A stretch of 57,279 bases of DNA from JANOYC01 sp031428675 (lineage in GTDB: Bacteria > Actinomycetota > Actinomycetes > Actinomycetales > Microbacteriaceae): contig JANOYC010000105.1 in assembly GCA_031428675.1 (NCBI GenBank), positions 1 through 57,279 of the forward strand, read 5' to 3'. Position numbers and translations under genes: made by a program. The notes beneath the pieces are model-generated. The model searched no databases and was not told the origin of the DNA. It saw only the letters and a program-made list of their open reading frames with translations. Below, one piece after another: positions 1-7,791 of the stretch. Numbering within the stretch: the first letter of the stretch is position 1; the number at the start of each line of letters is the position of its first letter.

Positions 1-588
1 CCGTAAGGCCGCGTCGGCGATGCTCGGGGCGAGATCGGCGATGTCGACCTCGGGCTGTTGTCGGCGACGGAGAATAACGCTCTCGACGAGCGCGAGCACC
101 ATGTCCGCGAGGTGGGCGACGTCGTCCGCGAACGTCGGCACACACTCCCCGACGAGTTCGCGGTACGCGGCGCGCAGTTCATCGCGCAAGACCTGGAACT
201 CATCGAGCTTCGGATCGTTGAGCTCGGGCAGGAGGTACAGCGACCCCAAGTTGTCCGGACCAGACGCGAGCAATCGAGCGTCGAGCGCGCACAAGGCCCA
301 CAAGCGCACTTCGGCGGGCTCGTCTCGACCCAGCAGTTCGGCGGCAACCTCGATCGACGGCCGCACCGTTCCCCGGAGCAGGGCAAGCAGAATCTCGTGC
401 TTCGCGGAGAAGTAGTGGTACATCGACGCCTGCCGCACGCCCGCTTCGCGCGCGATCGCATGGGTGCTTGTACTGCCGTAGCCCACGGTGCAGAACAGCC
501 GTGCCGCAGCGCGCAAAATGTCGCCTTCGGTGCCGAGACCGCTCGTCGAGGAGCCGGATGCCCGGGGTCGTCCTCGCGGGGTGCTCAT
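1..588 (-). CDS. TetR/AcrR-family transcriptional regulator, 3' end cut by window edge
   Basis: Reading the minus strand from the ATG at 588-586 gives an open frame of 196 codons running off the left edge. It begins MSTPRGRPRASGS and has a TetR-type helix-turn-helix at about residues 25-66 (key residues TSTHAIAREAGVRQAS, then MYHYFSAKHEIL). The YHYF motif ending the recognition helix region is typical of the family. The rest, rich in Leu, Ala and Glu, would be the ligand-binding domain. It is divergent from the DUF1989/carboxylase operon, so it probably controls it; the 20-bp palindrome at 689-708 is a natural operator. A TACCGT box at 598-603 lies 9 bases before the ATG, suggesting an almost leaderless transcript. 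The ligand is unknown; a nitrogen compound handled by the operon is an inference. Confidence 0.88.
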   Translation of the reverse strand, partial: MSTPRGRPRASGSSTSGLGTEGDILRAAARLFCTVGYGSTSTHAIAREAGVRQASMYHYFSAKHEILLALLRGTVRPSIEVAAELLGRDEPAEVRLWALCALDARLLASGPDNLGSLYLLPELNDPKLDEFQVLRDELRAAYRELVGECVPTFADDVAHLADMVLALVESVILRRRQQPEVDIADLAPSIADAALR

Positions 589-688
589 AACGTGATGACG
601 GTAGCAGACCGGCAGGTGGCGCACGCCGGACGCCCGTTACACGGTGTTAACAGGACGGACACGGGATCGACACTGCTGAGAGATTTAC

Positions 689-708
689 TTTCTATCAATC
701 GATAGAAA
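689..708. promoter_or_regulatory. Palindromic operator before the carboxylase operon
   Basis: Perfect inverted repeat TTTCTATC-AATC-GATAGAAA, 11 bases before the GTG at 720. Its right arm runs into the GAAAAGGGG that serves as ribosome-binding site, so a bound repressor would cover the transcript start region. Length and symmetry fit a TetR-family dimer; binding by the neighbouring regulator is an inference. Confidence 0.7.
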
Positions 709-719
709 AGGGGTGCGCC

Positions 720-1577
720 GTGAGCGATGGCTACCAGACGGATGCGCCGACGACGTCCACGACGCACGGCGCGAAGCTGCACGCTCGCGCGCAAGAGGGC
801 ACCATTGCGGCGGCGGCACCGATCCGCCCGGCACGGTCATCGACCTCGGCCCCGCACGGAGTCGACCCGGGCGACCTCGTCTGGGCGGAGACGGTGGCCG
901 GTGGCAACTACACCCACAAGCTCCTCGCCCGCGGCACCCAGGTGCGATTTACCGATCTCGAGGGCGACGCGTGTGCGCACGTACTCGTGTTCAACGCCCT
1001 GCAGCCGTTCGAGCGACTGAACGTTGCCGATACGGTGAAGGTGCAGTGGCAGGTCTACCCCGGCACCGGCTACCTCCTGCTTTCCGACCAGGGTCGCGTG
1101 CTGGCCTCGATCACGGTCGATGACTCTCTGCGTCACGACATGATTTATGGCACGTCGACGCTCGCCCGGAACCGCGAGAAGTACGGTGATGGCACCGCAC
1201 ACAGCGCTTCCCCGGCCGGCCGCGAACTGTTCACCCTCGCCGCGGCCAAGCACGGTCTCGAGCGCCGCGACCTGCCAGCGAGCATCTCGTTCTTCACGGG
1301 AGTGCGGATCAGCGCCGACGGGCACCCGAGCGTGACCGGCACCGCGGGCGCTGGGGCATCCGTGACCCTGCGCTTCGAAATGCCGGTCATTCTGCTCATC
1401 GCCAACACCGCGCATCCACTCGATCCGCGACCGGGGTTCCACTCCACGCCAATCGACGTGGTCGCGTGGCGCGACAACCCCACGCGGGAGAGCGACCCAC
1501 TCTGGAACGAGACGCCCGAAGGTCGACGCGCCTTCGTGAACACCGAGGATTACCTGACGGCAAGGGGTATCGCATGA
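720..1577 (+). CDS. DUF1989 urea-amidolyase-associated protein 1 (probable carboxyguanidine deiminase subunit)
   Basis: A 285-residue protein of the DUF1989 family (UAAP1 type). Members sit beside urea/guanidine carboxylase genes, and the UAAP1/UAAP2 pair is reported to form the carboxyguanidine deiminase CgdAB, which releases ammonia from carboxyguanidine to give allophanate. The DUF1989 core starts near residue 45 (GDLVWAETVAGGNYTHKLLARG) and continues through DLEGDACAHVLVFNAL and SFFTGVRI. The first 40 residues look disordered. The GTG start follows GAAAAGGGG. It is the first gene of a four-gene operon and its stop overlaps the next start (ATGA). Family assignment is firm; deiminase rather than an accessory urea function is inference from context. 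Confidence 0.85.
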   Translation: MSDGYQTDAPTTSTTHGAKLHARAQEGTIAAAAPIRPARSSTSAPHGVDPGDLVWAETVAGGNYTHKLLARGTQVRFTDLEGDACAHVLVFNALQPFERLNVADTVKVQWQVYPGTGYLLLSDQGRVLASITVDDSLRHDMIYGTSTLARNREKYGDGTAHSASPAGRELFTLAAAKHGLERRDLPASISFFTGVRISADGHPSVTGTAGAGASVTLRFEMPVILLIANTAHPLDPRPGFHSTPIDVVAWRDNPTRESDPLWNETPEGRRAFVNTEDYLTARGIA

Positions 1578-2221
1578 CGACGACAACGGAGTTCGGCACG
1601 GAGCTCAGCCGCGAGATCGTCGCACCGCGCGCACCGTGGTCGGCGGTCGTGCGCGCCGGTCAGGTGCTCACGATCGTCGACGTCGACGGGAACCAAGCCA
1701 TCGACTTCCTCGCCTACGACGCGAATGACACCTCGCGCGCCTACAGTGCGCAAGCGACTCTGCAGGGGCAGGACAGCATCTACCTCACGACCGGTTCGGT
1801 TCTGCGCGACAACGAATACGAGCCGCTCATGACAATCGTCGCCGACGAGTGCGGCCGACACGACACTCTGGGCGGAGCGTGCTCGAAGGAATCGAACACG
1901 CTGCGTTATGGCGTGCACACCTGGTCGCAGCACGCGTGTGCCGAGAACTTCCTGATCGAAGGGTCCCTGCACGAACTCACCAAGCGCGACCTCGTGTCGA
2001 ACATCAACTGGTTCATGAACGTGCCGGTTGATCCGGATGGCGCATTGGGCATTGTCGACGGCATCTCCGCGCCCGGATTGTCGGTATCGGTGCGCGCTGA
2101 GAAAGACACGCTCGTGCTCGTTTCCAACTGCCCGCAGATCAATAACCCGTGCAACGGCTTCAATCCGACCCGCGCCGAGATGATCATCAGCGATGGCGTG
2201 ACTACGGCTGCGACGGCTTGA
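1574..2221 (+). CDS. DUF1989 urea-amidolyase-associated protein 2 (probable partner deiminase subunit)
   Basis: A 215-residue second DUF1989 protein (UAAP2 type), paralogous to the preceding gene. Visible family signatures are VDVDGNQAIDFLAYDAND, GGACSKESNTLRYG, the NFLIEGSLHE stretch and a C-terminal LVLVSNCPQINNPCNGFNPT segment. The conserved Cys and His residues in these blocks are the likely metal or active-site residues of the family. The ATG overlaps the upstream stop by four bases, so translational coupling and a hetero-oligomer with the first DUF1989 protein are likely. The carboxylase gene begins four bases after the stop. An open frame extends upstream to 1466, but it only shadows the first gene. 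Confidence 0.85.
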   Translation: MTTTTEFGTELSREIVAPRAPWSAVVRAGQVLTIVDVDGNQAIDFLAYDANDTSRAYSAQATLQGQDSIYLTTGSVLRDNEYEPLMTIVADECGRHDTLGGACSKESNTLRYGVHTWSQHACAENFLIEGSLHELTKRDLVSNINWFMNVPVDPDGALGIVDGISAPGLSVSVRAEKDTLVLVSNCPQINNPCNGFNPTRAEMIISDGVTTAATA

Positions 2222-2225
2222 GCGG

Positions 2226-5200
2226 ATGACCTTCGACACCCTCCTCATCGCCAATCGCGGCGAAATCGCGGTGCGCATCATTCGCACCGCCAAGGCGATG
2301 GGCTTGCGCACCATCGCGATCTACTCCGAGGTCGACCGAGGCTCGGCGCACGTGCACCTTGCCGACGAGGCGATCCTGCTCGGCCCGGCACCGGCGTCGC
2401 AGAGCTACCTTCACGGCGACCTCATCATCGAGGCGGCGCTCGAAGCCGGCGCGGGAGCGATTCACCCCGGCTACGGCTTTCTCTCGGAGAACGCCGACTT
2501 CGCCCGAAGCTGCGAGGCCGCAGGTCTCGTGTTCGTCGGTCCGACGCCCGCCCACCTCGACCTGTTCGGGTCGAAGCACACAGCGCGCGTCGCCGCGACG
2601 GAAGCAGCGGTACCGCTCCTCGCTGGCACCGGACTGCTGGAATCCCTCGACGATGCGCTCGAGGCGGCCGACGCGATCGGATACCCGGTCATGCTCAAGG
2701 CCACCGCGGGCGGCGGCGGAATTGGCATCAATGCCTGTCATTCGAGCGACGATCTCGTCGCATCGTGGGAGAACGTGCGGCGAATCGCCGGCGCCAACTT
2801 CACCTCGTCCGGCGTGTTTCTCGAGCGGCTCGTCGTCGGCGCGCGGCACGTGGAGATTCAGGTGTTCGGCGATGGCGCGGGTCGCGTCGTCGCGCTCGGC
2901 GACCGCGACTGTAGCCTGCAGCGGCGAAACCAGAAGGTGCTCGAAGAGGCTCCGGCTCCAGATCTGCCGGAATCGGTGCGCGCCGACATCACGGCCGCCG
3001 CCGTGCGGTTGTGCGCATCCGTCGACTACCGCTCCGCCGGCACGGTGGAGTACATCTACGACCCGGTGCGAGAAGAAGCGGCGTTTCTCGAAGTGAATAC
3101 CCGTCTGCAGGTCGAGCATCCCGTCACCGAAGCGATCTATGGGGTCGACCTCGTCGAATGGATGCTGCGCCTCGCCCAGGGCGACACGAGCGTTGTCGAC
3201 ACCCCGCTCCTCGCTCGCGGTCACGCGGTCGAGGCGCGAGTGTACGCCGAGAACACCGACCTCGGCAACCTGCCGAGCGCCGGCACGATCACCCGCATCG
3301 TCGATCCGGCCGAGGCGCGCGTCGACTCGTGGCTCGAAGCCGGCACCGAAGTGAGCACACACTACGACCCGCTGCTCAGCAAGATCATCACGTGGGGTGA
3401 AACGCGCGACCATGCGTGGGAGAACCTCGCCGCGGCGCTCGACGAGACACGCGTTGACGGTGTCGCCACCAATCTCGGGATGCTGCGCTCTATTGCGAGC
3501 GACCCGGTCGTGCGCGCCGCCGAACACTCCACCGCCACCGTTGCGACCATCGCCAACACGAGCCCGCGCTTCGAAGTTCTCAAGTCGGGCATGCTCACGA
3601 CTATTCAGGATTGGCCGGGCCGCACCGGGTACTGGTCGGTCGGTATCCCGCCGTCGGGACCAATGGACGACCTCTCCTTCCGCCTCGGCAACCGGGCGCT
3701 CGGCAACCCCGAGGGCGCGCCAGGTCTCGAGATCACCATGAAGGGACCGACGCTCCGTTTCCACACCGCGGCGACCATCATGGTCACCGGCGCCCCGACG
3801 ACAGTGACCGTGGATGGCGCGGCCGTCGATCAGTGGTCGCCGGTCGAGGTCGCCGCCGGCGAGGTCGTCGAGCTCGGCATTCCGACCATCGGCATGCGCA
3901 GTTACCTTCTCGTGCGGGGCTCCCTCGACGTTCCGCTTGTGCTGGGCGCGGCTGCGACATTCGACCTGGGCGAGATCGGCGGCCTCACCGGCCGGCCGCT
4001 GCGCCCCGGCGATGTCGTGCCCCTCGGCACTCAATCGACGAGCGGGGCGCAACCCGTGCCGATCGATGAGCGCCCGGAGTTCGTGAGCGACTGGCGCATT
4101 GGCGCGCTCGAAGGGCCCCACGCCGCCCCCGAGTTCTTCACGCCGTCAGACGTCGAGGTTTTTTACTCCGCCGCGTGGAAGGTGCACTTCAACTCCGCCC
4201 GCACCGGCGTGCGACTCACCGGCCCCAAGCCGGAGTGGGCGCGCAGTGACGGCGGCGAGGCGGGACTGCACCCTTCGAACATCCACGACACTCCTTACGC
4301 GATCGGCGCGGTCGACTACACCGGCGACCTGCCGATCATCCTCGGCCCCGATGGCCCGAGCCTCGGCGGATTCACCTGCCCCGCCACGGTTCCCACCGGC
4401 CAACTCTGGAAGCTCGGGCAATTACGCCCGGGCGACACCGTCTCGTTCGTCCCGATCGGCGAAGAGCAAGCAGCGCGCTTGCGCGGCGAACCGCTCGCAA
4501 TGCCGAGCACCGACCGCGCAGCGCACACCGACGGCGGCATCCTCGGTCGACTGGATGCCACCGACCGAGCTCCCGGGGTAACCTTCCGTCGCAGCGGTGA
4601 CGCCAACCTCCTCGTGGAATACGGCGAGATGACGCTCGATCTCGCGTCCCGGATGCGCGTCCACGCGCTCGCCGAAAGCCTCGAAGCGCGCCGCGCTTCC
4701 GGCGAGCTGGCCGGTATCGTCGACCTGACCCCCGGCATCCGCTCTCTGCAAGTGCACGTCCACCCCGACGTGATCTCGATCGCTCGCGTGATCGCGATCG
4801 TCACCGACATCGAGACCTCACTCCCGGCGACCGCCGAACTCACCGTGCCGAGCCGCACGGTCTGGCTACCGCTCTCCTGGGACGACCCGGCGACGCGAGA
4901 GGCCATCGAGCGCTACATCAACGGCGTTCGGGACGACGCACCGTGGTGCCCGTGGAACATAGAGTTCATCCGGCGCATCAACGGGCTGGACACCGTAGAC
5001 GACGTGCTGAGAACCGTCTTCGAGGCGGAGTACCTCGTGCTCGGACTCGGAGACGTCTACCTCGGCGCTCCCGTGGCCACACCCACCGATCCTCGCCACC
5101 GACTCGTGACCACCAAGTACAACCCGGCTCGCACGTGGACACCGCAGAACGCGGTCGGCATCGGCGGCGCCTACCTGTGCATCTACGGCATGGAAGGCCC

Positions 5201-5804
5201 GGGCGGCTACCAGTTCGTCGGGCGCACTGTTCCCATCTGGTCCACCCTTCGACAGCGGGCGCCGTTCGAAGACGGCGTGCCGTGGCTACTTCGCTTCTTC
5301 GACCGCATCCGCTGGTATCCGGTAACCGCCGATGAACTGCTCGAGTTGCGAGCCGACATGACCGCGGGCCGCATGCCGGTGCGCATCGAGGAGGGGCACT
5401 TCTCCATGGCGGAGTACGACGCCTTCCTCGCCGAGAACGCCGATTCGATCGCCGAATTCGGGGAGCGCCAGCGCGGCGCCTTCGCGATCGAACGCGACGC
5501 GTGGGAGGCAGCCGGCGAATTCGACCGGGTCGACGCCCCGAGCGTCGCCGCACCGAGCGACGCCGTGATCGTCCCAGAAGGCTGCGAGGGCATCGAGGCA
5601 CCGTTCACGGCTACTGTCTTTCGCATCGACGTGGTCGAAGGAGACGTGGTGCCCGCTGGGCACACGCTTATCTCGCTCGAGGCGATGAAGATGGAGGCGC
5701 CCGTGCAGGCGCCGTTCGCCGGTCGGGTCGTGCGCGTCGTCGCGAGCGCAGGCAGCCACGTTGAACCGGGAACGGTGCTCGTCATCATGCAGGAGGATTC
5801 ATGA
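2226..5804 (+). CDS. Biotin-dependent urea/guanidine carboxylase
   Basis: A 1192-residue multidomain ATP- and biotin-dependent carboxylase, the bacterial stand-alone form without the fused allophanate hydrolase of yeast DUR1,2. Domains in order are: biotin carboxylase (about 1-450; NRGEIAVRIIRTAKAMG, ATP-grasp loop KATAGGGGIGI, EVNTRLQVEHPVTE); KipA/KipI-like carboxyltransferase halves (about 460-1000; MLTTIQDWPGRTGYWSVGIPP); the urea-carboxylase-specific segment with DPRHRLVTTKYNPARTWTP and YGMEGPGGYQFVGRTVP; and a C-terminal biotinyl domain with EAMKMEAP, the biotinylated Lys being residue 1155. It carboxylates urea to allophanate or guanidine to carboxyguanidine. The two upstream DUF1989 genes favour guanidine. 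Its stop overlaps the start of the hydrolase gene (ATGA). Confidence 0.95.
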   Translation: MTFDTLLIANRGEIAVRIIRTAKAMGLRTIAIYSEVDRGSAHVHLADEAILLGPAPASQSYLHGDLIIEAALEAGAGAIHPGYGFLSENADFARSCEAAGLVFVGPTPAHLDLFGSKHTARVAATEAAVPLLAGTGLLESLDDALEAADAIGYPVMLKATAGGGGIGINACHSSDDLVASWENVRRIAGANFTSSGVFLERLVVGARHVEIQVFGDGAGRVVALGDRDCSLQRRNQKVLEEAPAPDLPESVRADITAAAVRLCASVDYRSAGTVEYIYDPVREEAAFLEVNTRLQVEHPVTEAIYGVDLVEWMLRLAQGDTSVVDTPLLARGHAVEARVYAENTDLGNLPSAGTITRIVDPAEARVDSWLEAGTEVSTHYDPLLSKIITWGETRDHAWENLAAALDETRVDGVATNLGMLRSIASDPVVRAAEHSTATVATIANTSPRFEVLKSGMLTTIQDWPGRTGYWSVGIPPSGPMDDLSFRLGNRALGNPEGAPGLEITMKGPTLRFHTAATIMVTGAPTTVTVDGAAVDQWSPVEVAAGEVVELGIPTIGMRSYLLVRGSLDVPLVLGAAATFDLGEIGGLTGRPLRPGDVVPLGTQSTSGAQPVPIDERPEFVSDWRIGALEGPHAAPEFFTPSDVEVFYSAAWKVHFNSARTGVRLTGPKPEWARSDGGEAGLHPSNIHDTPYAIGAVDYTGDLPIILGPDGPSLGGFTCPATVPTGQLWKLGQLRPGDTVSFVPIGEEQAARLRGEPLAMPSTDRAAHTDGGILGRLDATDRAPGVTFRRSGDANLLVEYGEMTLDLASRMRVHALAESLEARRASGELAGIVDLTPGIRSLQVHVHPDVISIARVIAIVTDIETSLPATAELTVPSRTVWLPLSWDDPATREAIERYINGVRDDAPWCPWNIEFIRRINGLDTVDDVLRTVFEAEYLVLGLGDVYLGAPVATPTDPRHRLVTTKYNPARTWTPQNAVGIGGAYLCIYGMEGPGGYQFVGRTVPIWSTLRQRAPFEDGVPWLLRFFDRIRWYPVTADELLELRADMTAGRMPVRIEEGHFSMAEYDAFLAENADSIAEFGERQRGAFAIERDAWEAAGEFDRVDAPSVAAPSDAVIVPEGCEGIEAPFTATVFRIDVVEGDVVPAGHTLISLEAMKMEAPVQAPFAGRVVRVVASAGSHVEPGTVLVIMQEDS

Positions 5805-7102
5805 CCGTCGACGAGCTGACTCTGACCGAGCGGGTTTCGCGCGCCTATGACACCCTGCGCGGGAGCAACCGCCCCGACGTGTGGATCCATGTGCGCGCCG
5901 AGGCGGACGCGCTCGCCGACGCCGCCATCGTGGAGCAGCGTATCCGCGCGGGCGAGCCGCAACCGCTCGCCGGTCTCGTGTTTGCGGCGAAGGGGAACAT
6001 CGACATCGCGGGCGTGCGCACGACGGCCGCCTGTCCCAGCTACGGCGAGATCGCGGAACAGGATGCGACGGCCGTGAGCTTGCTGCGGGATGCGGGCGCG
6101 GTCCTTCTCGGGTCGACGAACCTCGACCAGTTTGCGACCGGACTGGTGGGTTCTCGGAGCCCGCACGGCGCCGTAGCGCACGCGTTTCGTCCGGAGAAGA
6201 TCTCGGGCGGATCGAGCAGCGGCTCCGCTGTGGCCGTCGCCCTTGGGATCGTCGACTTCGCGCTCGGCACCGACACCGCAGGATCCGGGCGTGTGCCCGC
6301 GGCGTTCCACGGCATCGTCGGCATCAAGCCGACCCGCGGGCTTGTGTCCGCCGCTGGCGTTGTGCCGGCGTGCCGCACTCTCGATTGCGTGACGGTACTC
6401 GCGCCCGATGTCGACGTGGCAGAGCACGCACTCAGCACCATGGCGGGTTTCGACCCGCGCGATTCACTCTCGCGAGTCGCACCGCCGGGACCCGAACACA
6501 CTGAACTGCGGCGGATCGGCATCCCCCTTCCCGGCCAGCTCGGCGAGCTGGCTCCCGGCTGGGCGGAAGCCTTCGAGCAGGCCGTGACTCGTCTCGGCTC
6601 AATCGGTCTGACCGCCGTCGCCGTGGATATCAGCCGGTTTCTCGCGGTCGCCCAGTCGCTCTACGACGGAGCATTCGTCGCCGAGCGGTACACCGCGGTC
6701 GGGGCGTTCGTCGATGCGCATCGCGACGAGGTCGATCCGACGGTGGGCGCGATCATCGCTTCGGCGAGAGACATCCCCGCCCACCGGCTCTTTGCCGACC
6801 TCGAGGTGCTCGACGGCCACCGAGCGCACTCCGCCGCCGTCTTCTCCGCGATCGACGCGCTCCTGCTTCCGACGACCGTCGAGCATCCGACCCTCAACGA
6901 CGTCGCGACCGAGCCGTTGGCCGTCAACGCACGCCTGGGGCGTTTTACGAATTTCGCCAATCTGCTCGACTTAGCCGCCGTCGCGGTGCCGGCGGGTAAG
7001 GCGGGAGCAGACGATTTCGGCGTCCAATTCATTGGGCCGGCGTTCTCGGATGCCGCGCTCGCGACCCTGGCGAGGCGATTCCTCGCGGCCGGACGACCCT
7101 GA
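5801..7102 (+). CDS. atzF: Allophanate hydrolase, short form (amidase domain only)
   Basis: A 433-residue amidase-signature protein completing the operon; it hydrolyses allophanate on the way to ammonia and CO2. The triad is visible: Lys64 in FAAKGNIDIAG, the cis-Ser in ISGGSSSGSAVAVA (138-139) and the nucleophile Ser162 in GTDTAGSGRVPA. The family is usually near 600 residues, with a C-terminal domain that decarboxylates N-carboxycarbamate. That domain is absent: the protein stops after LARRFLAAGRP, and only about 50 bases separate it from the next gene. In another frame those bases read a short coding-like tail ending at 7157, too little to be the missing domain. The length suggests a natural short form or an old truncation. 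The ATG overlaps the carboxylase stop. Confidence 0.88.
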   Translation: MTVDELTLTERVSRAYDTLRGSNRPDVWIHVRAEADALADAAIVEQRIRAGEPQPLAGLVFAAKGNIDIAGVRTTAACPSYGEIAEQDATAVSLLRDAGAVLLGSTNLDQFATGLVGSRSPHGAVAHAFRPEKISGGSSSGSAVAVALGIVDFALGTDTAGSGRVPAAFHGIVGIKPTRGLVSAAGVVPACRTLDCVTVLAPDVDVAEHALSTMAGFDPRDSLSRVAPPGPEHTELRRIGIPLPGQLGELAPGWAEAFEQAVTRLGSIGLTAVAVDISRFLAVAQSLYDGAFVAERYTAVGAFVDAHRDEVDPTVGAIIASARDIPAHRLFADLEVLDGHRAHSAAVFSAIDALLLPTTVEHPTLNDVATEPLAVNARLGRFTNFANLLDLAAVAVPAGKAGADDFGVQFIGPAFSDAALATLARRFLAAGRP

Positions 7103-7153
7103 GACGCTGACGTTCGACGGCCAGTGGGCGAACCTGATTCCGGCGACCGCGCG

Positions 7154-7714
7154 CTAGCTCTGGGGTGGGCGCGCCGATTTGGGCGGTGACTTAGGCGACG
7201 ACTTGGTGGGGGTCGCGGCCGATCGGCTCGCGGCCGTCGCGCTCTTAGGCGTCGCCGTCGCGGCCGTCGCGCTCTTCGGCGTCGCCGACTTCCGCTTGTT
7301 CGGTTGCGCGAGCACGATCTCGTTTCCGTAAAGGTCGCGAACGCGGGCGAAGCGGGAAGTGGCGTCGCTGTCGACCGGTCCGAGCATCCGCGCGCCAGCG
7401 GAGACGGCCTTGCGTAGCGACGCGTCGACGTCGTCCACGTAGAGCACGCCGAGCGGCGCGGCACCCGCCTGTCGACCGACGCGCAAGGCGTCGCCACCCT
7501 CGGCCTGCACGAGCCAGACTCCCGCGTCGCTTCCGGTGAAGCCGAGATGTAACACACGCGTGCTCTCTGTGGCGGCGGTTTCCCCGTCGGCTATCGCGTC
7601 TGCTGCGGCCGCGGAGTCGAGGATCGTGCGGAATCCGAACGCGGCGCGATAGAAGTCTCGGGCGGCATCCATGTCGTGCACGAGCACGGTCGTGCGTCCC
7701 CATTCCGTCGCCAT
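7154..7714 (-). CDS. VOC-family (glyoxalase-like) protein with a Lys/Ala/Ser/Pro-rich tail
   Basis: A 186-residue protein. Residues 1-138 form a vicinal-oxygen-chelate fold of the glyoxalase/bleomycin-resistance superfamily (TTVLVHDMDAARDFYRAAFGF, VLYVDDVDASLRKAVSAGARM, FARVRDLYGNEIVLAQPN). Substrate and metal dependence cannot be read from sequence. Residues from about 139 to the end are low-complexity, made of repeated PKSAT units with Lys, Ala, Ser, Thr and Pro, a strongly basic tail unusual for the family. Part of the tail comes from a 30-bp tandem duplication. The ATG is preceded by AGGGGAG. The gene is divergent from the kinase at 7792 and convergent with the hydrolase operon. Confidence 0.82.
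   Translation of the reverse strand: MATEWGRTTVLVHDMDAARDFYRAAFGFRTILDSAAAADAIADGETAATESTRVLHLGFTGSDAGVWLVQAEGGDALRVGRQAGAAPLGVLYVDDVDASLRKAVSAGARMLGPVDSDATSRFARVRDLYGNEIVLAQPNKRKSATPKSATAATATPKSATAASRSAATPTKSSPKSPPKSARPPQS
7230..7289 (-). repeat. Two 30-bp direct repeats in the VOC gene tail
   Basis: 7230-7259 and 7260-7289 differ at only two or so positions and encode part of the repeating PKSAT tail. The 30-bp period keeps the frame, so the tail can grow or shrink by ten residues. Confidence 0.85.
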
Positions 7715-7739
7715 GTTCTCCCCTATGTCGCGCGGTGCC

Positions 7740-7755
7740 CGGCCGAAAACGGCCG
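7740..7755. promoter_or_regulatory. Palindrome between divergent genes
   Basis: CGGCCG-AAAA-CGGCCG, a perfect 6-bp-arm palindrome in the 77-bp gap between the divergent VOC and kinase genes. It could be an operator or a hairpin in the VOC leader; no regulator is known. Confidence 0.4.
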
Positions 7756-7778
7756 TAGAGCGGCGTGTTTCAGACTAG

Positions 7779-7784
7779 TAGGTT
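7779..7784 (+). promoter_or_regulatory. -10 box, leaderless promoter of the kinase gene
   Basis: TAGGTT with 7 bases to the ATG at 7792, the spacing that puts the transcript start at or next to the start codon. The same arrangement recurs elsewhere in the window. It supports 7792 over the upstream GTG at 7765. Confidence 0.55.
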
Positions 7785-7791
7785 GGAGTCG

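Noticed and set aside
589..719. Guanidine riboswitch before the carboxylase operon
   Set aside because: The 131-base region shows no ykkC-type or paired ACGR-loop hairpins that I could recognise; the palindromic operator explains control better.
2202..4121. Long minus-strand open frame (639 codons) opposite the carboxylase gene
   Set aside because: Antisense shadow of high-GC coding DNA; no recognisable domains, Arg/Asp/Gly/His-rich composition typical of such shadows.
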